Below, in pieces: positions 35,143-46,812 of a stretch of 64,000 nucleotides of DNA (positions are counted from its first letter, which is position 1; every line of letters starts with the position of its first letter). A model generated the notes under the pieces. That model saw nothing but the letters and a program-made list of their open reading frames with translations. It did not search any database and was not told the origin of the DNA. Source of the stretch: Varanus komodoensis (Eukaryota; Chordata; Lepidosauria; Squamata; Varanidae); the NCBI RefSeq assembly GCF_004798865.1, contig NW_025336087.1, positions 8,147,890-8,211,889 on the forward strand, given 5' to 3'. The translations under genes and the position numbers were made by a program.

Positions 35143-35358
35143 AAGCTAGGCAGTGTGATGCAATGGTTAGACTATTGGATTAGGAGATCCAGGGTTTTTC
35201 CCCTAGCTTCTAGTCCCCACTAAACCACAAAGTTCACTGGTTGACTTTGGGTCAGACACTGACGTTCAGCCTTACAGGACAGGGTGTTGAAAGGTAAACA
35301 GGGCTCCTTGGAAGAAAAAAAAAAAAGCAAAGCATACATGTACATAGTAAATAAATGT
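35143..35358 (+). mobile_element. tRNA-headed CORE/MIR-like SINE, decayed
   Basis: Head 'gtgtgatgcaatggttagac' with A-box-like region, B-box relic 'gcttctagtcccc', core 'ggttgactttgggtcagaca', tail 'ctccttggaag' with an A12 run, then 'catacatgtacatagtaaat'. More diverged than its neighbour at 35714. Confidence 0.72.
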
Positions 35359-35713
35359 CTCTGAATGCAGTTCCCTGCTCTGTGAATGGACTCAGCCCTT
35401 CCCTATAAAACATACACTGACTTTTGTTCAACATTTCTCCTCTTCTCCCCAGCCCACCCACTTCCACTTTCCTGGAAAAGGCTTTGAACCCTACATCTCT
35501 AGCAAGCCATGTTTGGTCCAAGTCCTCCCATCAAAAAGCATCTTTCCACATTGGTGTTTGAAGGATACACATCATGAATTTACTGGTAATGCTTTTTTTA
35601 TTTTATTGTTTATAGTGTTTTTGAGGTTAACTTCATTATTGCAGATTGCTTAGAGCTGCCAAGAAAACTACTGTGAATAAATTAAAATCCTTGTCGGTGC
35701 TGTATATAATTTA
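35359..35713. other. Spacer between two SINEs
   Basis: Mostly unrecognised. 'ttattttattgtttatagtg' and 'gcttagagctgccaagaaaa' with a final 'gtgaataaattaaaat' (35600-35690) resemble a LINE or SINE 3' tail, but the match is weak. Confidence 0.35.
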
Positions 35714-35940
35714 TGGAGATCCAGTGTGGTGTGGCGATTAGAGCACCAGACAGGAGATCTGGGTTCTAGTCCCCACTTGGAGACAAAGTTCAGTGGGTGA
35801 CTTTGAGCCAGTCATTTGCCTTCAGCCTAACTTACCTCACAGGATGGATGTTGTGAGCAGTGCAGGATGACTATGTGAGCCGCCTTGGGTTCCTCACAAG
35901 AGGAAGAAAAGTGGGCTACATATGTACTATACAAATAGGC
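35714..35940 (+). mobile_element. tRNA-headed CORE/MIR-like SINE
   Basis: Head 'ccagtgtggtgtggcgatta', B box 'gggttctagtcccc' (35760-35773), core 'gggtgactttgagccagtca' and 'cctaacttacctcacaggat', tail 'gtgagccgccttgggttcct'. Same strand as the copy 350 bp upstream. Confidence 0.85.
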
Positions 35941-38900
35941 CTATATGCACCCATTATCTGACAGAAGCAGGTGTTCTGGAAAGGCTTCAAGCTCCACATG
36001 GAATGGCCGTCAGCCTCTTGTAGAATAAGATGGACATGCGCAGAAGAAAATACTGAAGTCATTTTCCCTCAGTGAAGAACATGCTACCATCTTTTATGTT
36101 TAAGGTTGATTTGCATACAATACAAAAGATAACAACAAAAAGTTGTACTAGTTTTTTAATTTACAAGACAGGGAAAGAAACCTATGATTGAACATGGTTA
36201 TTCAATTTTTTATTTTCAGACAAAGCCAAATGCTCCACAAATTTGTTATCAAGCTGGCATTCTTCTCTGATCCATACATAGTTGTCAAATGGCATCATTT
36301 CAGCTATTTGTTGGATCTTTTCCAAACACCCTTTAAGCTTATGCGTAGCAGCTTTTTTCTGCTTTGTTGCCAAATTGATCCTAGCTGTTCAGAAAGGTTT
36401 ATAATGAATTTGAGGGCTCAGTCTTTCTTTTTAACAGTTCACACCTAAGCATCTTAATCCATTGCATCTACTTGCAGTTCATCGCAGAACTGAGATCAGA
36501 GTGCAGTACCAAGAACATTCCCTTTCCTGCTTTCTACAATAAAACCTATAGGTGGCACTGTGAATAGTGAAATAGCAAAATTACACAAGTTGAGCAGGCA
36601 TTTTCTTTGACTTGTATAAATAATGCTCAATTTTCTTAGTTCAACTTACTGAAAGTGCTGTTTAAAAACAGAAGTGAAACAGGAGGGTCACAGCATTGTT
36701 TAAAGAATGCATAAACCACCCTAAGTAGACAATGGCATGCAAACAATGAGTGCCCATGTAGAAATGTTCACAATTTATTAATACCGATGACTAATATTTA
36801 AAGGAGATACTTTGAACAGGGAAAAAAACTTCACAAAGTCCAGGAAACAAACAAGAGATCTATAGCTGGGGGCAAGGAGCAAAAGCTTGGTCTTCTCAGG
36901 AAGCCCAAAAGACCACATTGAGACTGCCAGAAGCCTGAATTTGGCCCCGGAGGTGAGGTTCTGCAACCCTTCATTAGATCATCAGAAATGATCTCTCCCT
37001 CTCAGAGCACTGTTAAAAACTTTTATTAAAACATTCTCATACAATTTTCTCAGGATAGACGAATAACAGCATAGTGTAATAATATAGCAAGACGTTGTCA
37101 GAAAGAGATGGAGTGGCTTAATCATGATATTGGGACTTAAATTACTTACAGTAGAATTACATATGCCTCTCAGGAAATCATTTACCCAATGAGTCAGTTT
37201 TTACACACACACACAAAGATAAATGGATACCACTCAACAATGATAAGCTCTGAATAATTCTGTTGATTATAGACATGGATTTGATTTGTAAGTTTGTCCA
37301 TTTGTTCAAATACTGAAAAAAAACTGACATACGCAAGGCATTCTTGTAAGCATACCTTGACAAAATTAATTGCATGTAAAACAGGTGCAATATAATCCTA
37401 AATATGTTTACTTAAACAAGAGCAATGTAATCCTTGTATGTTTATTTAATTATCCTATTGAGTTCAGTGGGGCTTACTCCTTGTAAGTATGCATACTAAA
37501 GCTACAAACTCCTATGGTTCATTAAATGCAACAGAACTTGGGAATGTCCAATCTGTCCTGAAACAGGCTCAAAAGATGGTATGGAGACAAAAACCCAAAC
37601 CAAAAGAAGAAGAAAAAGCATCCAGACTCCCTGTTCCTATTGGGCAGGGCCTGTGTTCACTATAAAAAAGATGAAAAGGAATGGAACATCCACAGAAGGA
37701 TTTCTAAAGTGGTCTTATCTAGCTGCTTAGACTTGTCATCTTTTCATTTCCAAAGCCAGTTGGCACCCAAGGAAAGCAAAATCTAAGTGGCTTTCAACTG
37801 TGACCCTTATACAGATAAGTTTGCTCCTTGTCCTGGACTATCCTCTCCCATGAAGGGAACACCTGTGAGATGTCCAACTGAAAGTTAAGATCTTACTTTC
37901 CCAGTCTCATTGCTCATGGCTTTTCTGTATGGCAGCTACTCAGCTAACCATCTGTCTATGGATTATTAGATGCATGAGCTGCCAACATTGACTTAGGCAC
38001 TGACTCGGTAGCATCTAGTACTGCCAGCTGTCATTAACAAGATACTGAGCTACAGGGACTATTTGTCTGACTTTCTGGCACTTTGATCCTAAGTATTTGT
38101 AATTGGTGCACCTGCCTTTCCAATGACATCTGCACTCCCAGTGCTGCATCACATATCATGAGATGTCAGACAGCCACAGTAATCAGTGCACTGCATCTCA
38201 AGTGTATGTGCTGGTGAAGGGAGCAAATCCTCATTCTGGTAGTCATTTGTGAAATTAGCTCTGCAATCTAACGGAGGTTTTTCCAGAGATGTATGACAGC
38301 ATGCAGATTTTCCACAGCAAGGATAAAAAAAGCTACTTTTTAGAGAACAATAACACCATTACGCAACTCAGGAAGAAAGCATTCACAGACCCTTGCATAA
38401 TTTTGAGCACTAAATGGCTAAGCTGTAGCCTCTTGTTTATTTTTAAGCAGCACAGAAAATGAACGCGTATTATTCCTAGTGGCATAGTCTACAGGGTCAA
38501 TCGCTGGCAGCCATATATTTTTATATTATCCCCATTAGAAAACCGAGCCAGTAATAAATGCCCTCTTGTGGGCTATAGAGACATTGGCTAGACTTTGCAT
38601 TTAAAAGGGTGAGCAATGCATTGCTCCAAGGCAAGCTGCCAGCATCATGCAAAAGAAGAAGGAATTATGGTTAGAAATGTGATGACACCTGTAAAATATT
38701 TTCAGTCTTATAAAAGAAATACAAAATAGTGGACACGGGCCCAGTTTTAATTCAGAGGTACTTGACAAAGGGTTTACTTTAAATGTTGCAAGAAATTAAT
38801 TTAATTTTGACAACTAAAATGGCCAAAAAGTGGACTGTCCACTGTGGACAAATGACATTTCAAGAAGCTTTTAACTTTTGGGTTTAGCAAGTAATGGAAT

Positions 38901-40254
38901 TTATCACTATAATATCCAAATGAAACTATTAAAAATGAGATCATTTTGTTCCTTTACCATTTCACACCAGCACCTTGCTGGGCACTATTGGAAAAGGGCC
39001 ATCCCTCTCATGAGGTAGAGTCAGGCTCTCACCTTGGATGGCAGGCAGGGAGAGGTGGTGAATCATACACACCCCATTCATGACTAGAAGGGCTCACCAC
39101 CACCACCAGTTTGGTGCGGAGTTGTGACAGTAGCCAGGCTCATTGCTCCCAGCTCTGGGCAGGCAGGCAGACATTCTAGAGAGTCCAAGCTACTTTTCTG
39201 CTGTGGCAGATGCATCAGCAGGAAACTAACCAGGCAGGCTGTGGCCCTGTGCCTCGCTCTGAGGAGTCATTTCTTGGTGCAAAGTATTGGGTGACCCTTC
39301 AGAGAGCCCTGCTTGTTGCTTTCCTGCTGCAGCATTTGCTATTAGTCATGGTGGCTATAAATGGGCTCCACTAATAGACTCCAGATTCCAGTTGCTGGGG
39401 AACAGGAGCAAGGGATGCCATTGGCCTCACGTCGTGCGTGTGGTCTTCTTGTAGGGATCTGATTGGCCACTGTCAGAAGGCAATACAGGAAGAAATAGGT
39501 CTTCGGTTGGTCCCACATGGCACTGCTTAGGTCCCTATGGGAACGGAAGTTGTATAGAGTATTTTGCTGCTGTTGTTGATTTGTTACTTTGATTCTTCTT
39601 TTCAATGCATTATTATGGGATAAGCAGTGTTCTGCCACTTCCAGACAATTAATTGACCATTGCAGAAGCCAATCTGATTGTGTGAATTGTTTTCAAGTCT
39701 GTACCATTTGTTCAGTCCCCCTTCAGCTAAAGAAAGTCAAAAAAAAATATAATGCTCACCAATAAATCTTTTTATAAGAGGATGTGGCATCATAGCCTAT
39801 AATCTAATGAAGAGATGTGAAGAATTACATGTTCCAGTGATGAAATAAATTGCCCCATTAACAACTTAATCTTATTTCATCAATATTTGATTTGTAGCAA
39901 TCACTGAGAATAAATGTTCCCACAGTCCAGCAATGTTAAAATTATATCCACAGACCTCCACTTTTCCTTCAAAATGACATTTTTCTGCATTGTTACTACT
40001 AGCCCCCTTAGACTTCTGTGCCAGTACACAGTGCAGAAATTTAACATTTTTTGAAGAGTTCCCTAGCACAACAACAGCAGAATGTGCTACTTAGGACTTA
40101 CAAGGGAAGGGGGGTAGTGTTGGCGGACCCCCCACTGTGCTACAGAGCCACCCTGGGCTTAAAGTATTGTCTGAATCTGCCCAGTGGCTAAGTTCATGCA
40201 ACACAGTATGACGTGGTAGTTTATAAGCCAAAGATGGTTTGTTGAGTTGTCCAA
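35941..40254. other. Unique AT-rich sequence, candidate conserved non-coding DNA
   Basis: No exon recognised. 38390-38870 is free of repeats and simple sequence, with TAAT words and long AT-rich blocks. This is the look of conserved non-coding elements, but conservation cannot be judged from one sequence. A MITE-like repeat lies at 37388-37507. 36182-36373 (minus, 63 codons) has a protein-like translation, but I do not recognise it. Confidence 0.35.
37388..37507. repeat. Squamate palindromic MITE-like repeat
   Basis: 'gcaatataatcctaaatatg', centre 'attgagttcagtggggctta', then 'ctccttgtaagtatgcatac'. This is the palindromic family whose centre reads 'attgagttcaatggggctta'. The arms are diverged. 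Confidence 0.58.
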
Positions 40255-40772
40255 GCCCAGCCAGACTGGTGAACAAACAATGCTGCCGGGTGCGGGCAAT
40301 GCAACAAGCCACCCCCAGCTTAGAAAAAAGGAGAGTAAGGGGAAACATCACAGAGGGGTTTAAAATAATGCATGATGTAGAGAAAGTGGAGAGACATTTG
40401 TCTCCCTCTCCCATAACACTCGAGCACAGGGTCATCCCATGAAGCTGATCAGTGGGAAGTTTAGGAGATAAAATGAAGTATTTCTCCACACAGAGTATGC
40501 TTAAATAATGGAATTTGCTGTCACAGGAAGTGGTGATGGCTGCCAGTCTGGGTGGCTTTAGAAAGGGACCGGACAGATTCACGAGGAGGAGGTGATTGAT
40601 GGCTACTAGCCTTGTCGGCTGCGTGCTACCTCCTGTACTGGGAAGCTTGGGCATCTTGCACCATCCTACCTGAGAGATACTACGGGCAGCCTGTTAGACA
40701 CAGTGTGTACAGAGTGCTAGCCTAGCTGGGCCTTCGCTTTGATCCAGCATGGGTTTTCTTGAGTTCTTAGTT
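40255..40772 (+). mobile_element. CR1 LINE 3' end
   Basis: Plus strand, starting inside the C-terminal ORF2 region: 'cttagaaaaaaggagagtaa', 'ataatgcatgatgtagagaa', 'gggtcatcccatgaagctga' and 'gtggtgatggctgccagtct'. It ends with 'ttgatccagcatgggttttc'. It matches the copy at 640-1150 block for block. No frame is open on the sense strand. The antisense frame at 40091-40654 (187 codons) is a shadow, like the antisense frame at 576-947 of the first copy. Confidence 0.83.
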
Positions 40773-42442
40773 TTGTATGAACCCTGACCTGCCCATGGAA
40801 TGCCCCATCTCTGACCTTGCCTGCTACCACTGGTAGGTGAGCTGTTGGCAGGAACTTTCCACCTCTGTGCAGGTGGGTGGTATGGAGCACCATGCCTATC
40901 ACATACTGACTCCTTCCATAACTTTGCAATGACAGTGACAGAGATTGTGTTAGGATTTCTCCCTCAACTACCTCATTCCATTTAATAGTCCTGTTTTCTA
41001 AAGCATTATTTTCTCCACTTTAGCAGACCATAACACAAGAATTATAGCACTTAAGATATGACTTCCTATGGAATTCCCTTTTTAAACCCGCATTCATTTT
41101 GGAAATCCTATGATGAAGCAATATGGCCTGATTTTCAGATGTGAAAGTAGACACAGGTTCTTTTGCCAGTTTAATGTTTGTGGGTTTTAAATATATGTGT
41201 TTTTCAGGATTTTCCTTCATATAGGGTAGCAGGTACTGGAAACACAGGGGAGAGTTAATAAAATACTTAACAGTTGAAAAATACATGTGATAAGAAAGTT
41301 GTGCGACTAAGCTGACAAGATGGAACATGGTGGGCCAGCCCTCCTATTAGGCTGAGTGAGGCAGGTGTCTCAGGCAGCGGACATCATAAGGCTGAGAACA
41401 GCAACATGGTGCCTCATCTCAGATGTCTGGGCCAAATGTCTTGGACAAGTGGAATGTAAAGTCCTCGATACTATCTGAATAATTACCTCATCTGGAAACT
41501 AAAATGAGTGAGACAGACAGACAGACAGACAGACAGACTCTTTAGGATGAAACAGACTTGCAGTTTAAAAGAAAAAATAAAAGCAGTACAATATAAGGTC
41601 CCAACTGGTCCCCTGCTTGGCTGACAGAAGAGACTCAAAGCAGTGATCATTGTACATATACAGGACAGATTCCACCAGGAACCTGTATGTAGAAATCCCA
41701 GGAGCTGTGTTCTTAGAAACATCCTATTCATGTGATGTAAGATCTGCAGAAGTGGGTCCTGGTGGATTATGCCCAATGGGTTTCTAATGAGCACAGCAAG
41801 GTGACATGAAAATTGAAAAATGAAAAAGCTTAATTGGCTGGCTGAAAAGTGTTAGGAAGCAAACAATTCTTTGTTGACAACAAATATAATAATACAGCAG
41901 CACTAATAGCAGGATGTTCTAAGCCCTAAGGATATCATTAAGTTAAGATTCAGAGTATCATAAATATATGTTTATTTAAGAATTGTTATTATGTACATAC
42001 ATTACAGTCACAGAACCAAAGAAGTCTAAGCCAATATATAAAAGTGTTTTTACTTGGAAAGTTTATTAAAAGAAGAGGAAACCATTTCTGTTTAATGGAA
42101 TACAGTGAATAGCTGAGATTTCCCATTTAATAATGTAGGAGTATTATATAAAATACACAACATTTAGGCAGCCTGATGAAATATGGCACTCTTTTTGTGG
42201 TCATATTCAACAAGAAAAGTTTTGCGGGTTTAGCAATCCAACACCACAATCTCAATAATGCGAAATTTATAGGGTGAGCAACAACAGACCTCTGAAATCT
42301 ATTTCTCATCACATCATTGATGCATTGCTGCTGTTGGATTGTTTTAAAAATATCTCAATTCCTTGATTATTTTCTGTACACCACAGATTACTTATTCTCC
42401 TGTGAATACAAGAGCTTATGACAGCCTTTACCCAAACTGACA
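40773..42442. other. Unique sequence, no gene recognised
   Basis: Contains the (GACA)n microsatellite at 41511-41538. Nothing else recognised. Confidence 0.4.
41511..41538 (+). repeat. (GACA)n microsatellite
   Basis: About seven uninterrupted GACA/AGAC units. GACA/GATA repeats are common in squamates and can be enriched on sex chromosomes, but a single short array has no diagnostic value. Confidence 0.95.
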
Positions 42443-42515
42443 ACCTCCAAATATGTTGAACTACAACTGCCGTAATCCCCAGCCTGTAATTGGGGTGATA
42501 AAAGTTGTACATTAG
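42443..42515. mobile_element. Palindromic repeat, 'ctacaactccca' hairpin family, fragment
   Basis: Left arm 'tgttgaactacaactgccgt' then 'aatcccc', right arm 'ggggtgataaaagttgtaca'. The two arms fold over 'agcctgtaatt'. Related to the hairpins at 33580 and 48974. Confidence 0.5.
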
Positions 42516-42787
42516 AACCCTCTTCAAAATACTATACAGGCATAGCATACCTGTTTGTTGCTGAACATTTTATACCACATAGAGAGAAAGGGAGAGATGG
42601 ATGATTCTTATTACATCAGATAAATGTGGATATAAATGATATAGACAGATTAATGCTATTGCATAGACGAACAATAGTATCTTCTATGGAGTCCTTTGTA
42701 AATAAGAGAGATTTTAGGATATAAGCACAACTGCATATAATGTAAACATATTGGTTTGCCAAAGTAATTCAAATTTCAGTTTCTAAA

Positions 42788-43023
42788 TAGAGCCAGTGCG
42801 GTGTAGTGGTTAAGAGCATGGGACTGGGACTCAGACGATCTGGGTTCTAGTCCCCGATCAGCCATGGGGCCAACTGGGTGACTTTGGGCCAGTCACAGAC
42901 TCTCAGCCCAACCTACCTCACAGGGTTGTTGTTGTGGGGATAAGATGGAGGAGGAGAACGATGTAAGCTGCCTTGAGCCCTTTGTAGGAAAAACGTAGGA
43001 TATAAATCGATAAATAAATAAAT
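42788..43023 (+). mobile_element. tRNA-headed CORE/MIR-like SINE, near full length
   Basis: Well preserved. Head 'gccagtgcggtgtagtggtt' then 'aagagcatggg', B box 'gggttctagtcccc' (42841-42854), core 'ctgggtgactttgggccagt' and 'acctacctcacagggttgtt', tail 'gtaagctgccttgagccctt', ending 'ggatataaatcgataaataa'. With 16321-16582 it gives the best idea of the family consensus. Confidence 0.92.
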
Positions 43024-45299
43024 AGCTAATCCACAATTTTATAAAATTTCTTTTAAATAAACTTTAAATTTTATAATTATTTAAAATGCACACACAATGG
43101 ATTGTACATTTTTGTTTTAGCTATCACGTATTTGAGACAGTTGCTTGGGAAGGGGCTGGTTGCATAAAATTTTAGATTTCTCAGGTACATAAAGTCACCT
43201 GTGTAAGACATAGATACACGTGAAAAATTTGTTACAAAATCATTTGACTTAATTCTTCTACAAAACATATTGTGAAAGATGTGCTGAATTAAATTCTGAT
43301 GAATCATTACTGAAAAACAAGCAGTGAGTAAAAGGGAAGGAGGCTCCAGTCCAAGAAATAAAGGAGCAGGAGATCCTCACAGGTGCAATGAAGCTGGAAC
43401 TAATTACTATAAGCAATGAATTTCAATCAATGGCTGTGATAGACAGGCAGCATTCTGCTTCTTACTCCCTGAGAGGGCAAATCCAATCACAGTGTTCAGA
43501 TGTTGCCCAGGGGCAGAGAGCTGGGACAGGCTGTGGAACAGTCATTCTGGGTTAGGGAGAAAAAGGGAAAACACCTAGAGAAGGCAGACTTAATAGTGAA
43601 GCTGAGAGGAGTTACCTTCACCTGGAGTGACTGTAATTGCTTATAGCTAAGCCCACAACTGAAGGGATCTTCTATTTGCTTCTGCAAAAATAAACTTGTG
43701 TTTAATTTTATGGTCAATAGTGTGTGAGGAGTGACCAAGAGAAGGAACACACATCTTTGATAGTAATCTGAAAGGTGGCAGTGTGGAAAAGAACTGAATT
43801 CAGGGCATTACTTAGTTTGTCCAAGGCTGTTGGGGCCAAAGGCTTGTAGTGAAAGGGGGTTACTCCAGGGAGCTGCAGGCATGTCTCTGAAGGCATTCTG
43901 AGGGAAAGAGGCTGAGAGCCTTCTCTGAACCCTCAGTGAGAGGAAGGAAGGATAACAGAGGGGAATATTGTGATCTGGATATGAGGGCAAGGAAGCTGTA
44001 TGAAGCTAAAGAAGAAGGTGGTTAAAACATCCAGTGAACACATTACTGAAGGCTTCCATGGGAGTGGGAAAGGGATGAGTGTATCGCAGTGCAAACTGGT
44101 GGCAACAGTTAATAGAGAAGGGTACAGTGGGTGTTGCCACAAGCAAATATTGAAATGAGTCCAAAAACTACTCAGACAATGATAAAAGCTGCAAAAACAA
44201 AGCAAAGTATAGCCTTATACACTGATTATTCAAGAGTAACTCAGTCAATGATGCAGAGATGAGATGATATAATACATAATGTTCTTTCAAAAATGAAACT
44301 GAAAAAGCATGAATGCTCAGTGCCACCATTTCCCAAATTGTTGTGGAAGTGACAACAGAAGACTTTGTTCCTGAGAAGCATCTGGAGTTGCATATGTCAA
44401 CAAAGATATATTCATATAATGGGAAAATGCAGCACCCCATTGGAAAGCAAGAGCCAATGCCAGGAAGGAAAACAGTTCCCAACAAGAAAGTATTTTGTAA
44501 TCACTTGCTAATACCAACAGGTTAGATATTTGAGCTCCAAGTGCAAAATAATCATTGTTTTCCAATGGTCTGGCATTTGTGCTCCACCTAGCAGTGCTGC
44601 TAAGTACTGTTTAGGTTTTATATTCAAAGTTATTGTGTTCCACTTTGACAATTTCTTTAGGATATACATTATGAAACATCACCTCTGGCCATATCTAATT
44701 TGATGCCGAGCATGGTATAAAGTACTGTATTCCACTGGGTTCCCATGAATGGTGTGTTTCATGAATCCGGATTTTGATTATTGTCATTCATGGCTGTATG
44801 TTCATGTTTTAAATGCATATAATGTTGTATACAGTGTGATGCTATGGAATGTTGGTTGGTTGGTTGTTGTGGGGAGAAAATGGAGAGCAGCAGGAGGAGA
44901 ACTGATTAATTAATAGCACTTTCCCAGGTTTTTTTTTTTAAGAGTGGGAAAAAGTATTATTTCTGAAAGTGAAAGAAAAGATAGTTTCCAGAATGGCTAA
45001 AAAAGGTATTTGAGCCATTCTGCTACAGCATACCATCACCTAGAGGTTATATAGCAGAAAAGAACAAGCTCTTTTTTGTAATTTTGAATCTCAAGTCTGC
45101 ATTGAAACCAAAAGTAGATAAAGCAATTAAAAGCCGCATGTAGAAAAGCACTTAGTTTGTAGAGCAGCAACCTGCAAACTGAAGGCTTTACTGTTAAGTT
45201 CTCAGTAATTACTTAAGAATCACCGCCTGCCACTGATAAGTGTCTTCTGCTCAAACTCCATTTCCCAACACTGTACTGTGCAATTCATATTAAAATGTG

Positions 45300-45345
45300 A
45301 TAGGTTAACAAGAAATACATAGGTTAACAAGAAAACAAGAAATAC
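45300..45345. repeat. Local tandem duplication
   Basis: ataggttaacaagaaatac (45300-45318) is followed at once by a second copy with a short internal extension (45319-45345). Confidence 0.85.
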
Positions 45346-45390
45346 AATCAGAACTGGCATTGTTTCCTTGCTTTACTCTCTAGCTTTTCT

Positions 45391-45417
45391 TGTTTTGTTT
45401 TGTTTTGTTTTGTTTTG
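45391..45417 (+). repeat. (TTTTG)n microsatellite
   Basis: Five uninterrupted TGTTT units after 'tagcttttct'. On the minus strand it would be (CAAAA)n. No retroposon body is evident next to it. Confidence 0.93.
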
Positions 45418-46017
45418 CATCTCCTTCAGTCTCTCAGGTAAACCAGAAGCTCCACCAGACATCCGTGTTGCACTCATCAAAGAAGGAACATATGTTCCCA
45501 ATAAAGCTTAAGTTGTATACTTTGTAGAGAGGGATGTATAGACATTGTTAAATCCATTCTATTTGCATTTCAGATTGTTTGGTGTCTTTTGCTCCATTTT
45601 CCACTCACTGACAGAATCAGTTTTTGCACAAATACATTCGTACATATTTGAGCACATCCACATTTACACATTCATACTTCCAAGAATGTACAAACACCCC
45701 CATATATGCAAATACCCACAACCTTTGTACAACTAAATGTGTATAAAATTACAAATTCTTTTTTCAAAGAGCCCACAGCTCTGTAGAATCCATGCAACTT
45801 AGGGGAAGCCATTCTCCCAAGGAATCCATGGATTTGAACCCGTGGCTGACATCTCCAGCTGGACAAATTCAGGCATGCTAATGTTAAATATAATATAATG
45901 CTGAACAATTAGAAGAATGGGCTTAGGGAAGTGTAAGTTTGGATTTTCATGCAGCCTCCTCCTCCTCTAACACAGTTGCAAGGAGCAGTTCTGAAATGTT
46001 CAATTCAAGCTTTTGAT

Positions 46018-46812
46018 CATTCATTCATTCATTCAATTAATATGTTATAAAATCAATCATAACAATAGGAACAATAAATATAACAACCAGCCATAGAACA
46101 CTAATTGAAAATAATAAGAAGAATAAGAATACAGTAAAATGAAATAAAATAAGAAGGGACATATCCAATTAAAATAACCATTAATATAACATACATAATT
46201 CATAATTAAATCAAAAGTTACACAATTACAGCAATAATAATATTAAAACCTTAAAACTATCATTAACATCATAAAACCAGCAGATTCATTCTCCAAAATG
46301 GCTACGGAACAAAAACATGTTTCGCTGGCATCTAAAGGTGTATAAAGAAGATGCCAATCTAATCTCTGATGGTATCAAGTTCCATAGTTGGGGTGCCATA
46401 GTAGAGAAGGCCCTTGCAGACTCTCCCCTCAGTTCACTGGGGGAGGGACACAAAGGAGGGCCTCAAATGATGACCTCAGTGAAGAGGTAATTCCACATGG
46501 AGAAAGCATTCCCTCAGAAATAGAATCATAGAATAGTAGAGTTGGAAGTGCCCAGAAGGCCATCAGGTTCAAACCCCTTCTCTTGCAGGACAGGCTGTGA
46601 ACCTTGTCCTTTAGGGGAACCACCACCCCATCTAGGACAGGTTGAAAACTTCCCAACAGTACCTCTGTCTTAGCAGGATTGAGCTTCAGCTTATTGGCCC
46701 ACATCCAGTCCGTTACTGAGCTCAGACATTGGTTCGAAATAGCCACTGCTGACCTGGAGATGATGAGAACAAGAGGTAGAGCTGAGTGTCATCAGCATAC
46801 TGTTTTAGCGTG
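46018..46812 (-). mobile_element. L2-type LINE, decayed, end of RT plus 3' region
   Basis: Read on the minus strand. QYADDTQLY is encoded at 46776-46802, so the catalytic YADD box is intact. It is followed by AISNQCLSSVTDWMWANKLK, then LNPAKTEVLL, the classic L2 segment after the active site. The 3' region (46018-46512) is A-rich on the plus strand and includes 'atggtatcaagttccatagt' and 'gagaaggcccttgcagactc', words known from squamate L2 3' regions. The rest of ORF2 is lost between 46512 and 46594, where a CR1 tail lies. (ATTC)n at 46018-46036 marks the 3' edge. Confidence 0.78.
46516..46593 (-). mobile_element. CR1 LINE 3'-end shard inside L2
   Basis: 'tagaatcatagaatagtaga', 'gttggaagtgcccagaaggc' and 'catcaggttcaaacccctt' form the extreme 3' end of CR1 in antisense, the same sequence that starts the copies at 1152 and 3380. 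About 78 bp. L2-like sequence lies on both sides. Confidence 0.8.

Larger units (their letters stand above)
43024..46001. other. Unique sequence, no gene recognised
   Basis: Minus-strand open frames at 43496-44485 overlap in several frames, but none has a recognisable domain. It holds a 19-bp near-tandem duplication at 45300-45345 and (TTTTG)n at 45391-45417. Confidence 0.4.

Noticed and set aside
36182-36373. Transposase fragment (63-codon minus-strand frame)
   Set aside because: The translation looks protein-like, but I could match it to no transposase or host domain. Flanking frames are closed.
40091-40654. 187-codon minus-strand open frame as a gene
   Set aside because: It is antisense to a CR1 3' end, and a matching antisense frame lies opposite the CR1 at 576-947.
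42788-42860. tRNA gene at the SINE head
   Set aside because: Boxes A and B are present, but no cloverleaf or acceptor pairing is evident and the segment continues into the SINE core. All six copies share it.
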